Shown in pieces: positions 1 to 5,032 of a stretch of 5,038 nucleotides of DNA; the first letter of the stretch is position 1, and every line of letters begins with the position of its first letter. A program made the position numbers and the translations under genes. The stretch lies in contig JAJRCY010000085.1 in assembly GCA_028678715.1 (NCBI GenBank), positions 1 to 5,038 on the forward strand. Reading direction: 5' to 3'. Origin of the DNA: Methanomicrobiales archaeon. GTDB taxonomy: Archaea; Halobacteriota; Methanomicrobia; Methanomicrobiales; JACTUA01. The notes beneath the pieces are model-generated. The model did no database searches. It was not told the DNA's origin and saw nothing but the letters and a program-made list of their open reading frames with translations.

Positions 1-311
1 ACACTGTCCTGGAAGAGTCGCCGGGATACAAGATCAAGCGGGTGACGGTGAACCCGGGCAAGAAGCTCTCCCTCCAGCTCCACCGGCAGAGGAGCGAGCA
101 CTGGATCGTGGTCAGGGGAACGGCGGAGATCGATCTCGGGGACCGGAAACTGATCCTCTCGGCCAACGAGAGCACCTTTGTCCCTGCCGGCACCCGGCAC
201 CGCCTGGCCAACCCGGCAGAAACCCCGCTGGAAGTGATCGAGGTCCAGAGCGGGGGATACCTGGGCGAGGACGACATCGTCCGGTTCGACGACGAGTACG
301 GCAGGTCCTGA
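1..311 (+). CDS. manC: ManC-type mannose-6-phosphate isomerase / mannose-1-phosphate guanylyltransferase, C-terminal cupin domain (5' truncated)
   Basis: Only the last 102 codons are present; the reading frame is open from base 3 and ends at TGA 309-311. The GTG at 42 is not taken as the start, because the frame upstream already encodes family sequence (LEESPGYKIKR). The visible part is the type II phosphomannose isomerase cupin: PGKKLSLQLH, then QRSEHWIVVRGTAEI with the conserved His and Glu-His-Trp metal-site residues, a Pro-Ala-Gly-Thr-Arg-His turn, and the typical ending LGEDDIVRFDDEYGR. In full-length bifunctional enzymes this domain interconverts fructose-6-P and mannose-6-P, and an N-terminal nucleotidyltransferase makes GDP-mannose. 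Archaea also have stand-alone cupins of this type, so whether the guanylyltransferase half lies upstream cannot be seen. It converges on the glycan genes of the opposite strand and fits as their GDP-mannose supply. Confidence 0.88.
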   Translation, partial: TVLEESPGYKIKRVTVNPGKKLSLQLHRQRSEHWIVVRGTAEIDLGDRKLILSANESTFVPAGTRHRLANPAETPLEVIEVQSGGYLGEDDIVRFDDEYGRS

Positions 312-315
312 AAAA
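311..315 (-). terminator. Possible oligo-T terminator of the membrane glycosyltransferase gene
   Basis: The - strand reads TTTTT nine bases beyond the TGA stop of the membrane glycosyltransferase (324-326). Archaeal transcription commonly stops at oligo-T runs without needing a hairpin, so this short run is the natural candidate. It overlaps the last base of the convergent manC stop codon. Five T's is short, so the call is weak. Confidence 0.3.
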
Positions 316-323
316 GGGATGGG

Positions 324-1622
324 TCAGGGTTTGGGGCCCGCGGCCGCGGGGAGAATCCCTGACCGCCGTGCCACGACCCATGCGAGGGCAAGGAAGATCA
401 GGAACTTCACCGTGAAGAAGGTGAAGGCGACGAGCGGAAACCCCTGCGCCGGGTCGCCGTATCCGATGATATTGTTGTACAGGACGTTGTAGAGGAGCGG
501 GAACTCCAGGTACGTCCAGGCCTGGGCCAGGTAGAAGAGGGCCCACTCCTGCAGCGATCCGGCCAGGAAGATGGCTAAAAAGGGGGTCACCCAGGCGAAG
601 TACTGGGGGCTCGCGATCTTGTTCGTCAGGGTGAGGGCGAGCACGGAGAGGAAGATGGAGCCGAAGAGGGTCCGGATCTCCCGCGAGGGGTGGCGGTACG
701 CGAGGATGAGGAGGATGATCTGCAGGACCACGGTGAGAAGGACGGAGATCTCGCCGAAGAACCGCACGGAGAAGAGCGTTCCCGTGATGAAATCCAGGTA
801 ATACATAAAGCTGTGGGCCAGGAGGTTGAACCCGGTATTCACGGTGTACGTGCGGAGGAACCCCGAGGGGGAGAGGAGGAGGAACGGGAGGGTCACGGCG
901 AGAAAGATCGCCGCACAGATCCCGATGCGCCTGAGGATTTCGTCTTGGGCCCGCCCCTCCCTCTGGTCATGGATCAGGTAGTAGGGCAGGGCCAGGGCCG
1001 GGAACCACTTCACCAGGAGGCCCAGGGTCCCGGCCACGTATCCTGCCGCCTCCCGGCCGTACACGAAAAGCGCAACCGATAGCATCAGGAAGAACGTGGG
1101 GTAGGCATCGTACTTGGTGAGCACGAAGTAGGCCGTGGAGAAGGCCGTGGCGTACAGGACCCCTGCCGTGAACGCCCGCCGGGCGTCCCAGAGCTTCAGG
1201 GCCACCAGGTAGACGAGCATGACGGTGCCCAGGTCAAAGAGTGCCATCAGCGCCTGGTGGGAGAGGACATAGAGGTCGGCGCTCTTGGCGAGCAGTGCGG
1301 GGGCCAGGGGGAGGAGGATGGAGACGAAGGCCAGCTGGGGGTAGTCAACGGTGAAGTCCGCGTACGGGACCTGGCCCTCGTACACTTTCAGGGCAAACTT
1401 CAGGTAGTAGCCGATGTCAAACAGGTCGATGAAGGAGTGGAAGATCCACACCGTGGCGATCAGGGTGGCCACCTTGACGAGAAGGGAGAGCCCGCCCAGG
1501 GCCAGGAGGTGGCGGGTCAGGGTGGCGCGGTCCACCCCGCGGACTGGAAATCCCAGGAAGGAGAAGCCCGGGGCGGCATCCTCGTCTTTGCCTCCCCTGG
1601 CCTGCCGTTTCTTCGGGGACAT
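324..1622 (-). CDS. Multi-spanning GT-C-type membrane glycosyltransferase (GT87/DUF2029-like)
   Basis: A 432-residue integral membrane protein. A basic, hydrophilic N-terminus (residues 1-35) is followed by about ten hydrophobic segments, the first near 38-62. Motifs fit lipid-phosphate-sugar-dependent GT-C enzymes: an acidic pair in the first loop (IDLFDIGYY, 65-73), PYADFTVDYPQL (86-97), KYDAYP (170-175), LVKWFPALALPYYL (203-216) and NKIASPQYFAWVTPFL (334-349). The last two resemble the K..P...LP and SPQY..W..P patterns of GT87/DUF2029 mannosyltransferase-like proteins. Such enzymes use a dolichyl- or polyprenyl-phosphate sugar and act on the outer face of the membrane. The ATG at 1620-1622 has no Shine-Dalgarno sequence, but a TATA-like element lies about 28 bases upstream, suggesting a separate, nearly leaderless transcript. 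It is probably the last step of the locus. The sugar and acceptor cannot be told from sequence; the class is secure, the exact family less so. Confidence 0.85.
   Translation of the reverse strand: MSPKKRQARGGKDEDAAPGFSFLGFPVRGVDRATLTRHLLALGGLSLLVKVATLIATVWIFHSFIDLFDIGYYLKFALKVYEGQVPYADFTVDYPQLAFVSILLPLAPALLAKSADLYVLSHQALMALFDLGTVMLVYLVALKLWDARRAFTAGVLYATAFSTAYFVLTKYDAYPTFFLMLSVALFVYGREAAGYVAGTLGLLVKWFPALALPYYLIHDQREGRAQDEILRRIGICAAIFLAVTLPFLLLSPSGFLRTYTVNTGFNLLAHSFMYYLDFITGTLFSVRFFGEISVLLTVVLQIILLILAYRHPSREIRTLFGSIFLSVLALTLTNKIASPQYFAWVTPFLAIFLAGSLQEWALFYLAQAWTYLEFPLLYNVLYNNIIGYGDPAQGFPLVAFTFFTVKFLIFLALAWVVARRSGILPAAAGPKP
337..350. repeat. 14-bp perfect GC-only palindrome at the 3' end of the membrane glycosyltransferase gene
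   Basis: CCCGCGGCCGCGGG equals its own reverse complement. It lies inside the final codons of the glycosyltransferase (the Ala-Ala-Ala-Gly stretch near residues 426-430), about 25 bases past the manC stop. It could fold in transcripts from either strand in this convergent junction. Alanine- and glycine-coding repeats in GC-rich DNA can create such palindromes by chance, so no function is assigned. Confidence 0.4.
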
Positions 1623-1646
1623 TGGCTAGAGCATGAGAGGGGAGGG

Positions 1647-1653
1647 AATTTAT
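1647..1653 (-). promoter_or_regulatory. Putative archaeal TATA box for the membrane glycosyltransferase gene
   Basis: The - strand reads ATAAATT within CCCATAAATTCCC, an AT-rich island in GC-rich surroundings. Its centre is about 28 bases upstream of the A of the ATG at 1622. As archaeal TATA boxes sit roughly 25-30 bases before the transcription start, transcription would begin at or just before the start codon. That would explain why no Shine-Dalgarno sequence is seen. It departs from the TTTATATA-type consensus. Confidence 0.38.
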
Positions 1654-1723
1654 GGGTGTCGATCTTCGATGCTCAACGGTGATTCCATGGAAGGATCCGC
1701 ACTCTCCTCACGGGGGTGGGACC

Positions 1724-1746
1724 GGGAGGGGGGAAACCCTCCTCCC
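1724..1746. repeat. Strong inverted repeat in the intergenic gap (10-bp arms, 3-base loop)
   Basis: On the + strand, arm GGGAGGGGGG (1724-1733) faces CCCTCCTCCC (1737-1746) across AAA, pairing at nine of ten positions. On the - strand, the transcribed direction, the loop is TTT. Neither strand has a following T-run, so it is not a textbook terminator. It could stabilise or help end the upstream transcript, or be a structured leader element. Confidence 0.5.
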
Positions 1747-1842
1747 GCCACCCTCATCCGTGACGATACTCTCTTCCTCCCCTTTTCCCCATGAGCATCT
1801 TCTGGGGAGGTGGGGCGAAGCTCTGAGAATGGATACAATGAC

Positions 1843-1852
1843 TCACCGGTGA
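1843..1852. repeat. 10-bp perfect palindrome TCACCGGTGA
   Basis: A perfect two-fold symmetric sequence lying 18 bases beyond the methyltransferase stop codon. The symmetry fits a dimeric DNA-binding protein site or a small hairpin. It is about 220 bases from the next start codon, which makes a classical operator role unlikely. It may be chance. Confidence 0.25.
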
Positions 1853-1870
1853 ACACGGGGGAAAGTACCC

Positions 1871-2638
1871 CTACACTGCCCGGGCCACGCAGATGGCGTT
1901 CCAGGTGGTTTCATCCGGGTCCCGGTCCAGCTCTGGGAAGGCGCCGAGACGGAGGAGGGCAAAGCCTGCCCGGGAGAGGAAGTCCTCCAGTTCCCGGGGG
2001 AAGAAGTACCGCATCCGGTGCTCCTCCTCTGTCACGGATGCCTGCCGGCCGGCATGCACCTCCTGCAGCCGGAAGTGCACATGGCAGAGGTGCTCCTTCT
2101 CATCCAGCCTGCCGGAGGACTCCCGGAGGATCTTCCCGCCCGGCGCCGGCATCTCCAGGGTGCGCTCCCCCGGCCGCTGGGCAAGGACCGCGGGCCCGTA
2201 CCAGATGTCAGCCACGAACAGGCCGCCCTTCCGGAGGTGGCGGCGGGCGTTCCCGAGGGCGGCCCGCACGTCGTCATCCCCGGTCTGGTATCCCAGCACG
2301 GCAAACATCATCACCGCGGCGTCAAAGGTGCCCTCCACCCGGATGGTGCGGATGTCCCCCGGGATCAGCGGGAGGGAGAGCCCCTGCGCCCGGGCCTTCT
2401 CCCCTGCGAGGGAGAGCATGTGGGGCGAGAGGTCCACGCCTGTGACGCGGTAGCCCATCCGGGCCAGGCGGAGGGCGTGGCTGCCGGTGCCGCACCCCAG
2501 GTCCAGGACGGACCGGGTCTCCCCATGGCCATAGAGAAGGAAGATCCTCCGGAGCAGCTGGCATTCGGCATCGTAGTCCTTGTTTCGGTACAGGAGGTCG
2601 TAAGCCGATGAGTAGCCCCGGTCGAAGACCCCTGCCAT
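1871..2638 (-). CDS. Class I SAM-dependent methyltransferase, possibly amino-sugar N-methyltransferase (TylM1/DesVI-like)
   Basis: A 255-residue Rossmann-fold methyltransferase. Motif I VLDLGCGTG is at 44-52, the acidic ribose-binding VTGVDLS at 65-71, GDIRTI at 94-99, FDAAVMMFAVLGY at 105-117 and the LRKGGLFVADIW strand at 135-146. The N-terminal YDLLYRNKDYDAE (13-25), the MFAVLGY segment and the later His-rich strand with FFPRELEDFLSRAGF (211-225) recall sugar-amine N-methyltransferases of the TylM1/DesVI group. This is a resemblance from memory, not a search result. Next to an aminotransferase for a 4-amino sugar, N-methylation of that sugar is plausible; O-methylation of a glycan is the main alternative. 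The ATG directly follows the TAG of the upstream transferase, with a strong ribosome site seven bases away, so the start is secure and the pair is probably translationally coupled. The enzyme is soluble and cytoplasmic. Confidence 0.85.
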   Translation of the reverse strand: MAGVFDRGYSSAYDLLYRNKDYDAECQLLRRIFLLYGHGETRSVLDLGCGTGSHALRLARMGYRVTGVDLSPHMLSLAGEKARAQGLSLPLIPGDIRTIRVEGTFDAAVMMFAVLGYQTGDDDVRAALGNARRHLRKGGLFVADIWYGPAVLAQRPGERTLEMPAPGGKILRESSGRLDEKEHLCHVHFRLQEVHAGRQASVTEEEHRMRYFFPRELEDFLSRAGFALLRLGAFPELDRDPDETTWNAICVARAV

Positions 2639-3403
2639 CTAGCGGCCTCCCCGCACGCGGGCAACTGCAATGCGGAGGACGTAGCGCATCCCGGTGGTCA
2701 GGAATCCCCCCAGCGACGGGTAGCACTTGGAGATCCCGCCGGTCCGGTCCGTGAGACAGTACGGGACTTCGGTGACCGCGAGGCCTCTCCGCCGGCAGGA
2801 GTACAGGAACTCGATGAAGTATTCGCCAAAGCCGGTGGGGACCGGGACGCAGGTGTCCAAAACAGACCGCCTGAAGAGGATGAACCCGCTGTCATAGTCC
2901 CGGACCCCCTGCCCCAGCACGAGAGCTGCCAGCCGGTTCAGGAGCCGGCTCGTCCAGACCCGTACCGGGTGCCGCTCATCCGAGCCGCCCTCCACGTACC
3001 GGGACCCGATGGCGATGTCACAGCTTCCGAGAGCGGCCATCATGGCGGGTGCCCGCTCGGGGGCCATCAGCATGTCAGTGTCCCACCACCCGATGATCTC
3101 CCCCCTGCTCTCGATGATCCCCCGAAGGACGGCCGAGGCGAGGCCCCGGGTCCCCGTGCGCCGCACCAGGCGTACCCGGGGGTCCCTGAGCTCAGCGACC
3201 ACCTGCCAGGTGCCGTCGGGGGAGTCGTCATCCACCACCATCACCTCCACGGGAGCCGGGATATGGAGAAAGATCCGGTCCAGCATCTCCCGGATGTTCT
3301 CCCGTTCGTTATAGGTGGCAAGGATCACGGAGACGAGCCCGCGGGGCTGCGGGCCCGCCCCGGTTCCCCCCATACCCTCTCCCGGGTGTTCCCCTTCCGT
3401 CAC
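2639..3403 (-). CDS. Family-2 glycosyltransferase, polyprenyl(dolichyl)-phosphate sugar synthase (DPM1/ArnC-like)
   Basis: A 254-residue GT-A fold enzyme with no membrane domain, the usual length for single-domain dolichyl-phosphate mannose synthases. Motifs: VSVILATYNERENI (24-37), VVDDDSPDGT (56-65), metal-binding D108-T-D110, GSRYVEGG (133-140), RDYDSGF (168-174) and RTGGISK (220-226). These enzymes move a sugar from GDP- or UDP-sugar to dolichyl or undecaprenyl phosphate at the inner membrane face. Oddly, the position that is Gln in the usual DxDxQ metal motif is Leu112. The GTG at 3401-3403 starts 16 bases after the upstream stop, with GGGAGG 11 bases away. An ATG at 3371-3373 (ten residues shorter, with GGGAG five bases upstream) is nearly as good, since residues 1-20 are not family-conserved. 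With the four-helix gene upstream it forms a synthase-flippase pair. The sugar is unknown: mannose or a perosamine derivative are candidates. Confidence 0.88.
   Translation of the reverse strand: MTEGEHPGEGMGGTGAGPQPRGLVSVILATYNERENIREMLDRIFLHIPAPVEVMVVDDDSPDGTWQVVAELRDPRVRLVRRTGTRGLASAVLRGIIESRGEIIGWWDTDMLMAPERAPAMMAALGSCDIAIGSRYVEGGSDERHPVRVWTSRLLNRLAALVLGQGVRDYDSGFILFRRSVLDTCVPVPTGFGEYFIEFLYSCRRRGLAVTEVPYCLTDRTGGISKCYPSLGGFLTTGMRYVLRIAVARVRGGR
2646..2652 (-). promoter_or_regulatory. Ribosome binding site of the methyltransferase gene
   Basis: The - strand reads GGGGAGG seven bases before the ATG at 2638. It lies within the last codons of the upstream transferase, whose TAG stop touches the ATG (TAGATG). 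Placement favours re-initiation by ribosomes finishing the upstream gene and fixes the methyltransferase start. Confidence 0.75.
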
Positions 3404-3414
3404 GCAGCGTCAGG

Positions 3415-3420
3415 CCTCCC
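3415..3420 (-). promoter_or_regulatory. Ribosome binding site of the family-2 transferase gene, sharing a base with the upstream stop
   Basis: The - strand reads TAGGGAGG: the G of the stop codon of the four-helix gene is the first G of GGGAGG. Spacing to the GTG at 3403 is 11 bases, rather long, which leaves the ATG at 3373 as a possible alternative start. Confidence 0.5.
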
Positions 3421-3809
3421 TATGCCGGGTTCGCCCCGAACCGGAAGACGATCAGCACCCCGGTCACGATCATTGCGATGCCGATCCAGCGGGCCGCGGG
3501 GATCTGCTCCTTCAGCACGAAGTGGGCTGCCAGCGGGATGAAGGCATACATCAGGGCGTACATCGGGTAGGCGTAGCTCAGGTCCAGGCGGGTCAGCACC
3601 ACGATCCAGAGGACCGCGCCCACGCCGTAACAGCAGAATCCCACCAAGATCAGGGGATTGGAAAGCAGGGCGAGGAAACCCCCGAGGGCAGAGGGCACCG
3701 ACGAGAAGTCCAGCGACGGGAGCTGGACAGCTCCCGTCTTGAAGAGGAGTTCCCCGGCCACCCCCAGCCCGACGGTGATCAGGATCAGCCCCAGGTAATA
3801 GCCATTCAT
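3420..3809 (-). CDS. Four-helix SMR/EamA-like membrane protein, putative lipid-linked sugar flippase (ArnE/ArnF-like)
   Basis: A 129-residue, almost wholly hydrophobic protein with four predicted helices (about 4-24, 42-70 with a short break, 76-98, 105-123). The LGVAGELLFKTG segment (15-26) and LSYAYPMYALMYAFIPLAAHF...KEQIPAARWIGIAMIVTGVL (78-119 with a gap) match the pattern of ArnE/ArnF, which move undecaprenyl-phosphate-aminoarabinose across the membrane. The Glu used by SMR drug exporters (EmrE Glu14) aligns with Gly16, so drug export is unlikely; Glu20 stands where ArnE/F proteins usually have Gln. I chose the ATG at 3807-3809: it has GGGAG eight bases upstream and removes a hydrophilic, unconserved lead. 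An ATG at 3869 overlaps the aminotransferase stop as ATGA and would add 20 residues, but its purine run touches the codon. The adjacent polyprenyl-phosphate sugar synthase supports a flippase role, which remains inference. Confidence 0.8.
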   Translation of the reverse strand: MNGYYLGLILITVGLGVAGELLFKTGAVQLPSLDFSSVPSALGGFLALLSNPLILVGFCCYGVGAVLWIVVLTRLDLSYAYPMYALMYAFIPLAAHFVLKEQIPAARWIGIAMIVTGVLIVFRFGANPA

Positions 3810-3817
3810 GCGCCGTG

Positions 3818-3822
3818 CTCCC
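3818..3822 (-). promoter_or_regulatory. Ribosome binding site favouring the 3809 start of the four-helix membrane protein
   Basis: The - strand reads GGGAG eight bases before the ATG at 3809. The upstream alternatives at 3869 and 3899 lack a correctly spaced site, which is why the shorter form is preferred. Confidence 0.5.
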
Positions 3823-3865
3823 GCGGGTGATCGGGTCCCGCGCCCCTGTACTCCGTCATTTCCGT

Positions 3866-5026
3866 TCATCTCCCCTGTTCCCATATCCCGTGAAGGCACC
3901 GGCTGGTGTACTTGATCTCCTCCCCGGTGAGACCTGAACCGGAGGGGAGGTACAGGCCGTTTTTCCCCAGCTCCTCCGCCACCGGGTAGCGTTCGCCCCG
4001 GAAGAGCCCCAGGTCCCGGCAGACCGGCTGCTGGTGGACCGGTACAAAGAAGGTCCGGGTCTCCACGCCGCGGGCGGCAAGGAGGGGAGCAAGCCGGTCC
4101 CGTGACACGGGTGCATCCTTCCCTGCGACGATGCCGTACATCCAGTATACGTTCCTTGCCCAGGGCTTCTCCACCGGCAGCCGGAGGCCGGGGAGATCCC
4201 CGAGGAGGGCCGTGTACCGGGCAGCCGTTGCCCGCCGGGCAGCAACGAAGGTGTCAATCCGTTCCAGCTGGGCCAGGCCGATGGCGGCCTGGATATTCGT
4301 CATCCGGTAGTTGAAGCCCACGTCGGTGTGCAGGAACCGCTTCATGGGGTCAAAGGCCAGGTCCTTCAGCGCCCTGGCCCGGGAGGCGAGGGCCGGGTCG
4401 CTCGTCACCACCATGCCCCCCTCCCCCGTGGTGATGATCTTGTTGGCATAGAAGCTGAAGCACCCGATCTGCCCGATACTCCCGGCACGCCTCCCCCGGT
4501 ACTCCGCCCCGTGGGCCTCTGCCGCGTCCTCCACCACGACGGCACGGTGATCCCCGGCCAGCTCCCGGATGGGGTCCATGTCGCAGGGATGGCCGTAGAT
4601 GTGGACCGGGAGGATCACCCGTGTCTTCCCCGTGATCTTCTCCGCGAGCAGGGAGGGATCCATGTTCCAGGTCTCCGGGTCCGCGTCCACGAGCACCGGC
4701 CGGGCCCCGCAGTACATCACCGCAAAGGCGGTGGCCATCATGGTAAACGCGGGGAGGATCACCTCATCACCGGGACCCACCTTCAGGGTGGCCAGGGCCA
4801 GGTGGAGCGCGGTGGTGCCGCTGGTCGTCGCTATCCCCTCCTTCGCGCCGCAATAGGCGGCAAATTGGGCCTCGAACTCGGTGACGTACCTTCCCTTGGA
4901 GGAGATCCAGTTGGTCTTCACGCAGTCGGTGACGTACCGGAGCTCCTGCTCACCGATGACCGGTTCGCAGACCGGTATCTGCCGGTGCCCGGACGGCGTC
5001 CTGTCCCGGGATTCCTTTCCGCCCAT
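3866..5026 (-). CDS. DegT/DnrJ/EryC1/StrS aminotransferase, probable GDP-perosamine synthase (RfbE/PerA-like)
   Basis: A 386-residue PLP-dependent sugar aminotransferase, full family length. Counting from the ATG: IPVCEPVIGEQE (17-28), TNWISSKG (38-45), TSGTTALHLAL (68-78) for phosphate binding, DADPETWNMD (114-123), HIYGHPCDMDPI (142-153), VVEDAAEAHG (164-173) with the Asp that contacts the PLP ring nitrogen, and FYANKIITTGEGG (192-204) with Lys196 as the expected Schiff-base lysine. NYRMTNIQAAIGLAQLE (239-255) is the usual dimer and active-site loop. The WISSKG, HxYGHPCDM and NKIITTGEGG blocks are those I associate with perosamine synthases, which make GDP-perosamine from GDP-4-keto-6-deoxymannose with glutamate. 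A ManC-like gene nearby supports a GDP-mannose-derived substrate; other 4-amino sugars (UDP- or dTDP-linked) are alternatives. A GTG precedes the ATG directly (GTGATG); ATG is chosen as it has the better seven-base spacing. Genes further upstream may belong to the same operon. Confidence 0.9.
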   Translation of the reverse strand: MGGKESRDRTPSGHRQIPVCEPVIGEQELRYVTDCVKTNWISSKGRYVTEFEAQFAAYCGAKEGIATTSGTTALHLALATLKVGPGDEVILPAFTMMATAFAVMYCGARPVLVDADPETWNMDPSLLAEKITGKTRVILPVHIYGHPCDMDPIRELAGDHRAVVVEDAAEAHGAEYRGRRAGSIGQIGCFSFYANKIITTGEGGMVVTSDPALASRARALKDLAFDPMKRFLHTDVGFNYRMTNIQAAIGLAQLERIDTFVAARRATAARYTALLGDLPGLRLPVEKPWARNVYWMYGIVAGKDAPVSRDRLAPLLAARGVETRTFFVPVHQQPVCRDLGLFRGERYPVAEELGKNGLYLPSGSGLTGEEIKYTSRCLHGIWEQGR

Positions 5027-5032
5027 CACCGG

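Larger units (their letters stand above)
1623..1870. other. Non-coding gap between methyltransferase and membrane glycosyltransferase genes
   Basis: These 248 bases are the only sizeable gap in an otherwise tightly packed strand. They hold a TATA-like element near the downstream gene, a strong inverted repeat (1724-1746), a 22-base all-pyrimidine run on the + strand (1769-1790) and a 10-bp palindrome (1843-1852). Short open frames cross it on both strands, but their conceptual proteins are low in complexity, rich in Pro, Ser, Gly and Arg, and lack a convincing ribosome site, so I do not call a gene here. No long T-run on the - strand marks a clear terminator for the methyltransferase transcript. 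Confidence 0.6.

Noticed and set aside
42..311. Treating the cupin as a complete 89-residue protein starting at GTG 42
   Set aside because: The frame upstream to base 3 encodes conserved family residues (LEESPGYKIKR), so the gene is cut by the window edge.
690..1682. + strand frames of 130 and 141 codons opposite the membrane glycosyltransferase
   Set aside because: Highly charged Glu/Gly/Arg-rich sequence is what the reverse strand of hydrophobic membrane codons gives. No ribosome site or domain was seen.
1724..1746. Calling the inverted repeat an intrinsic terminator
   Set aside because: No T-run follows it on either strand, and it lies about 125 bases beyond the methyltransferase stop.
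1650..1856. 68-codon - strand frame filling the intergenic gap
   Set aside because: The product is polar and low in complexity, it contains the strong inverted repeat, and there is no convincing Shine-Dalgarno sequence or family resemblance. Left as non-coding.
1810..2453. Two long + strand open frames (186 and 211 codons) opposite the methyltransferase
   Set aside because: Their products are low-complexity, rich in Pro, Arg, Ser and Gly, with no recognisable domain. They lie antisense to a gene with clear methyltransferase motifs and arise from GC-rich codon bias.
3420..3809. SMR multidrug exporter
   Set aside because: The essential first-helix Glu of drug-exporting SMR proteins aligns with Gly, and the surroundings are purely glycan biosynthesis.
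2969..3830. Overlapping + strand frames opposite the GT2 and four-helix genes
   Set aside because: Pro/Gly/His/Arg-rich conceptual proteins without motifs. The opposite strand carries intact family signatures across the whole stretch.
3810..3899. N-terminal extension of the four-helix protein to ATG 3869 or 3899
   Set aside because: The extra residues are hydrophilic and unlike the family, and neither start has a correctly spaced ribosome site. The ATGA overlap at 3866-3869 keeps 3869 possible but not preferred.
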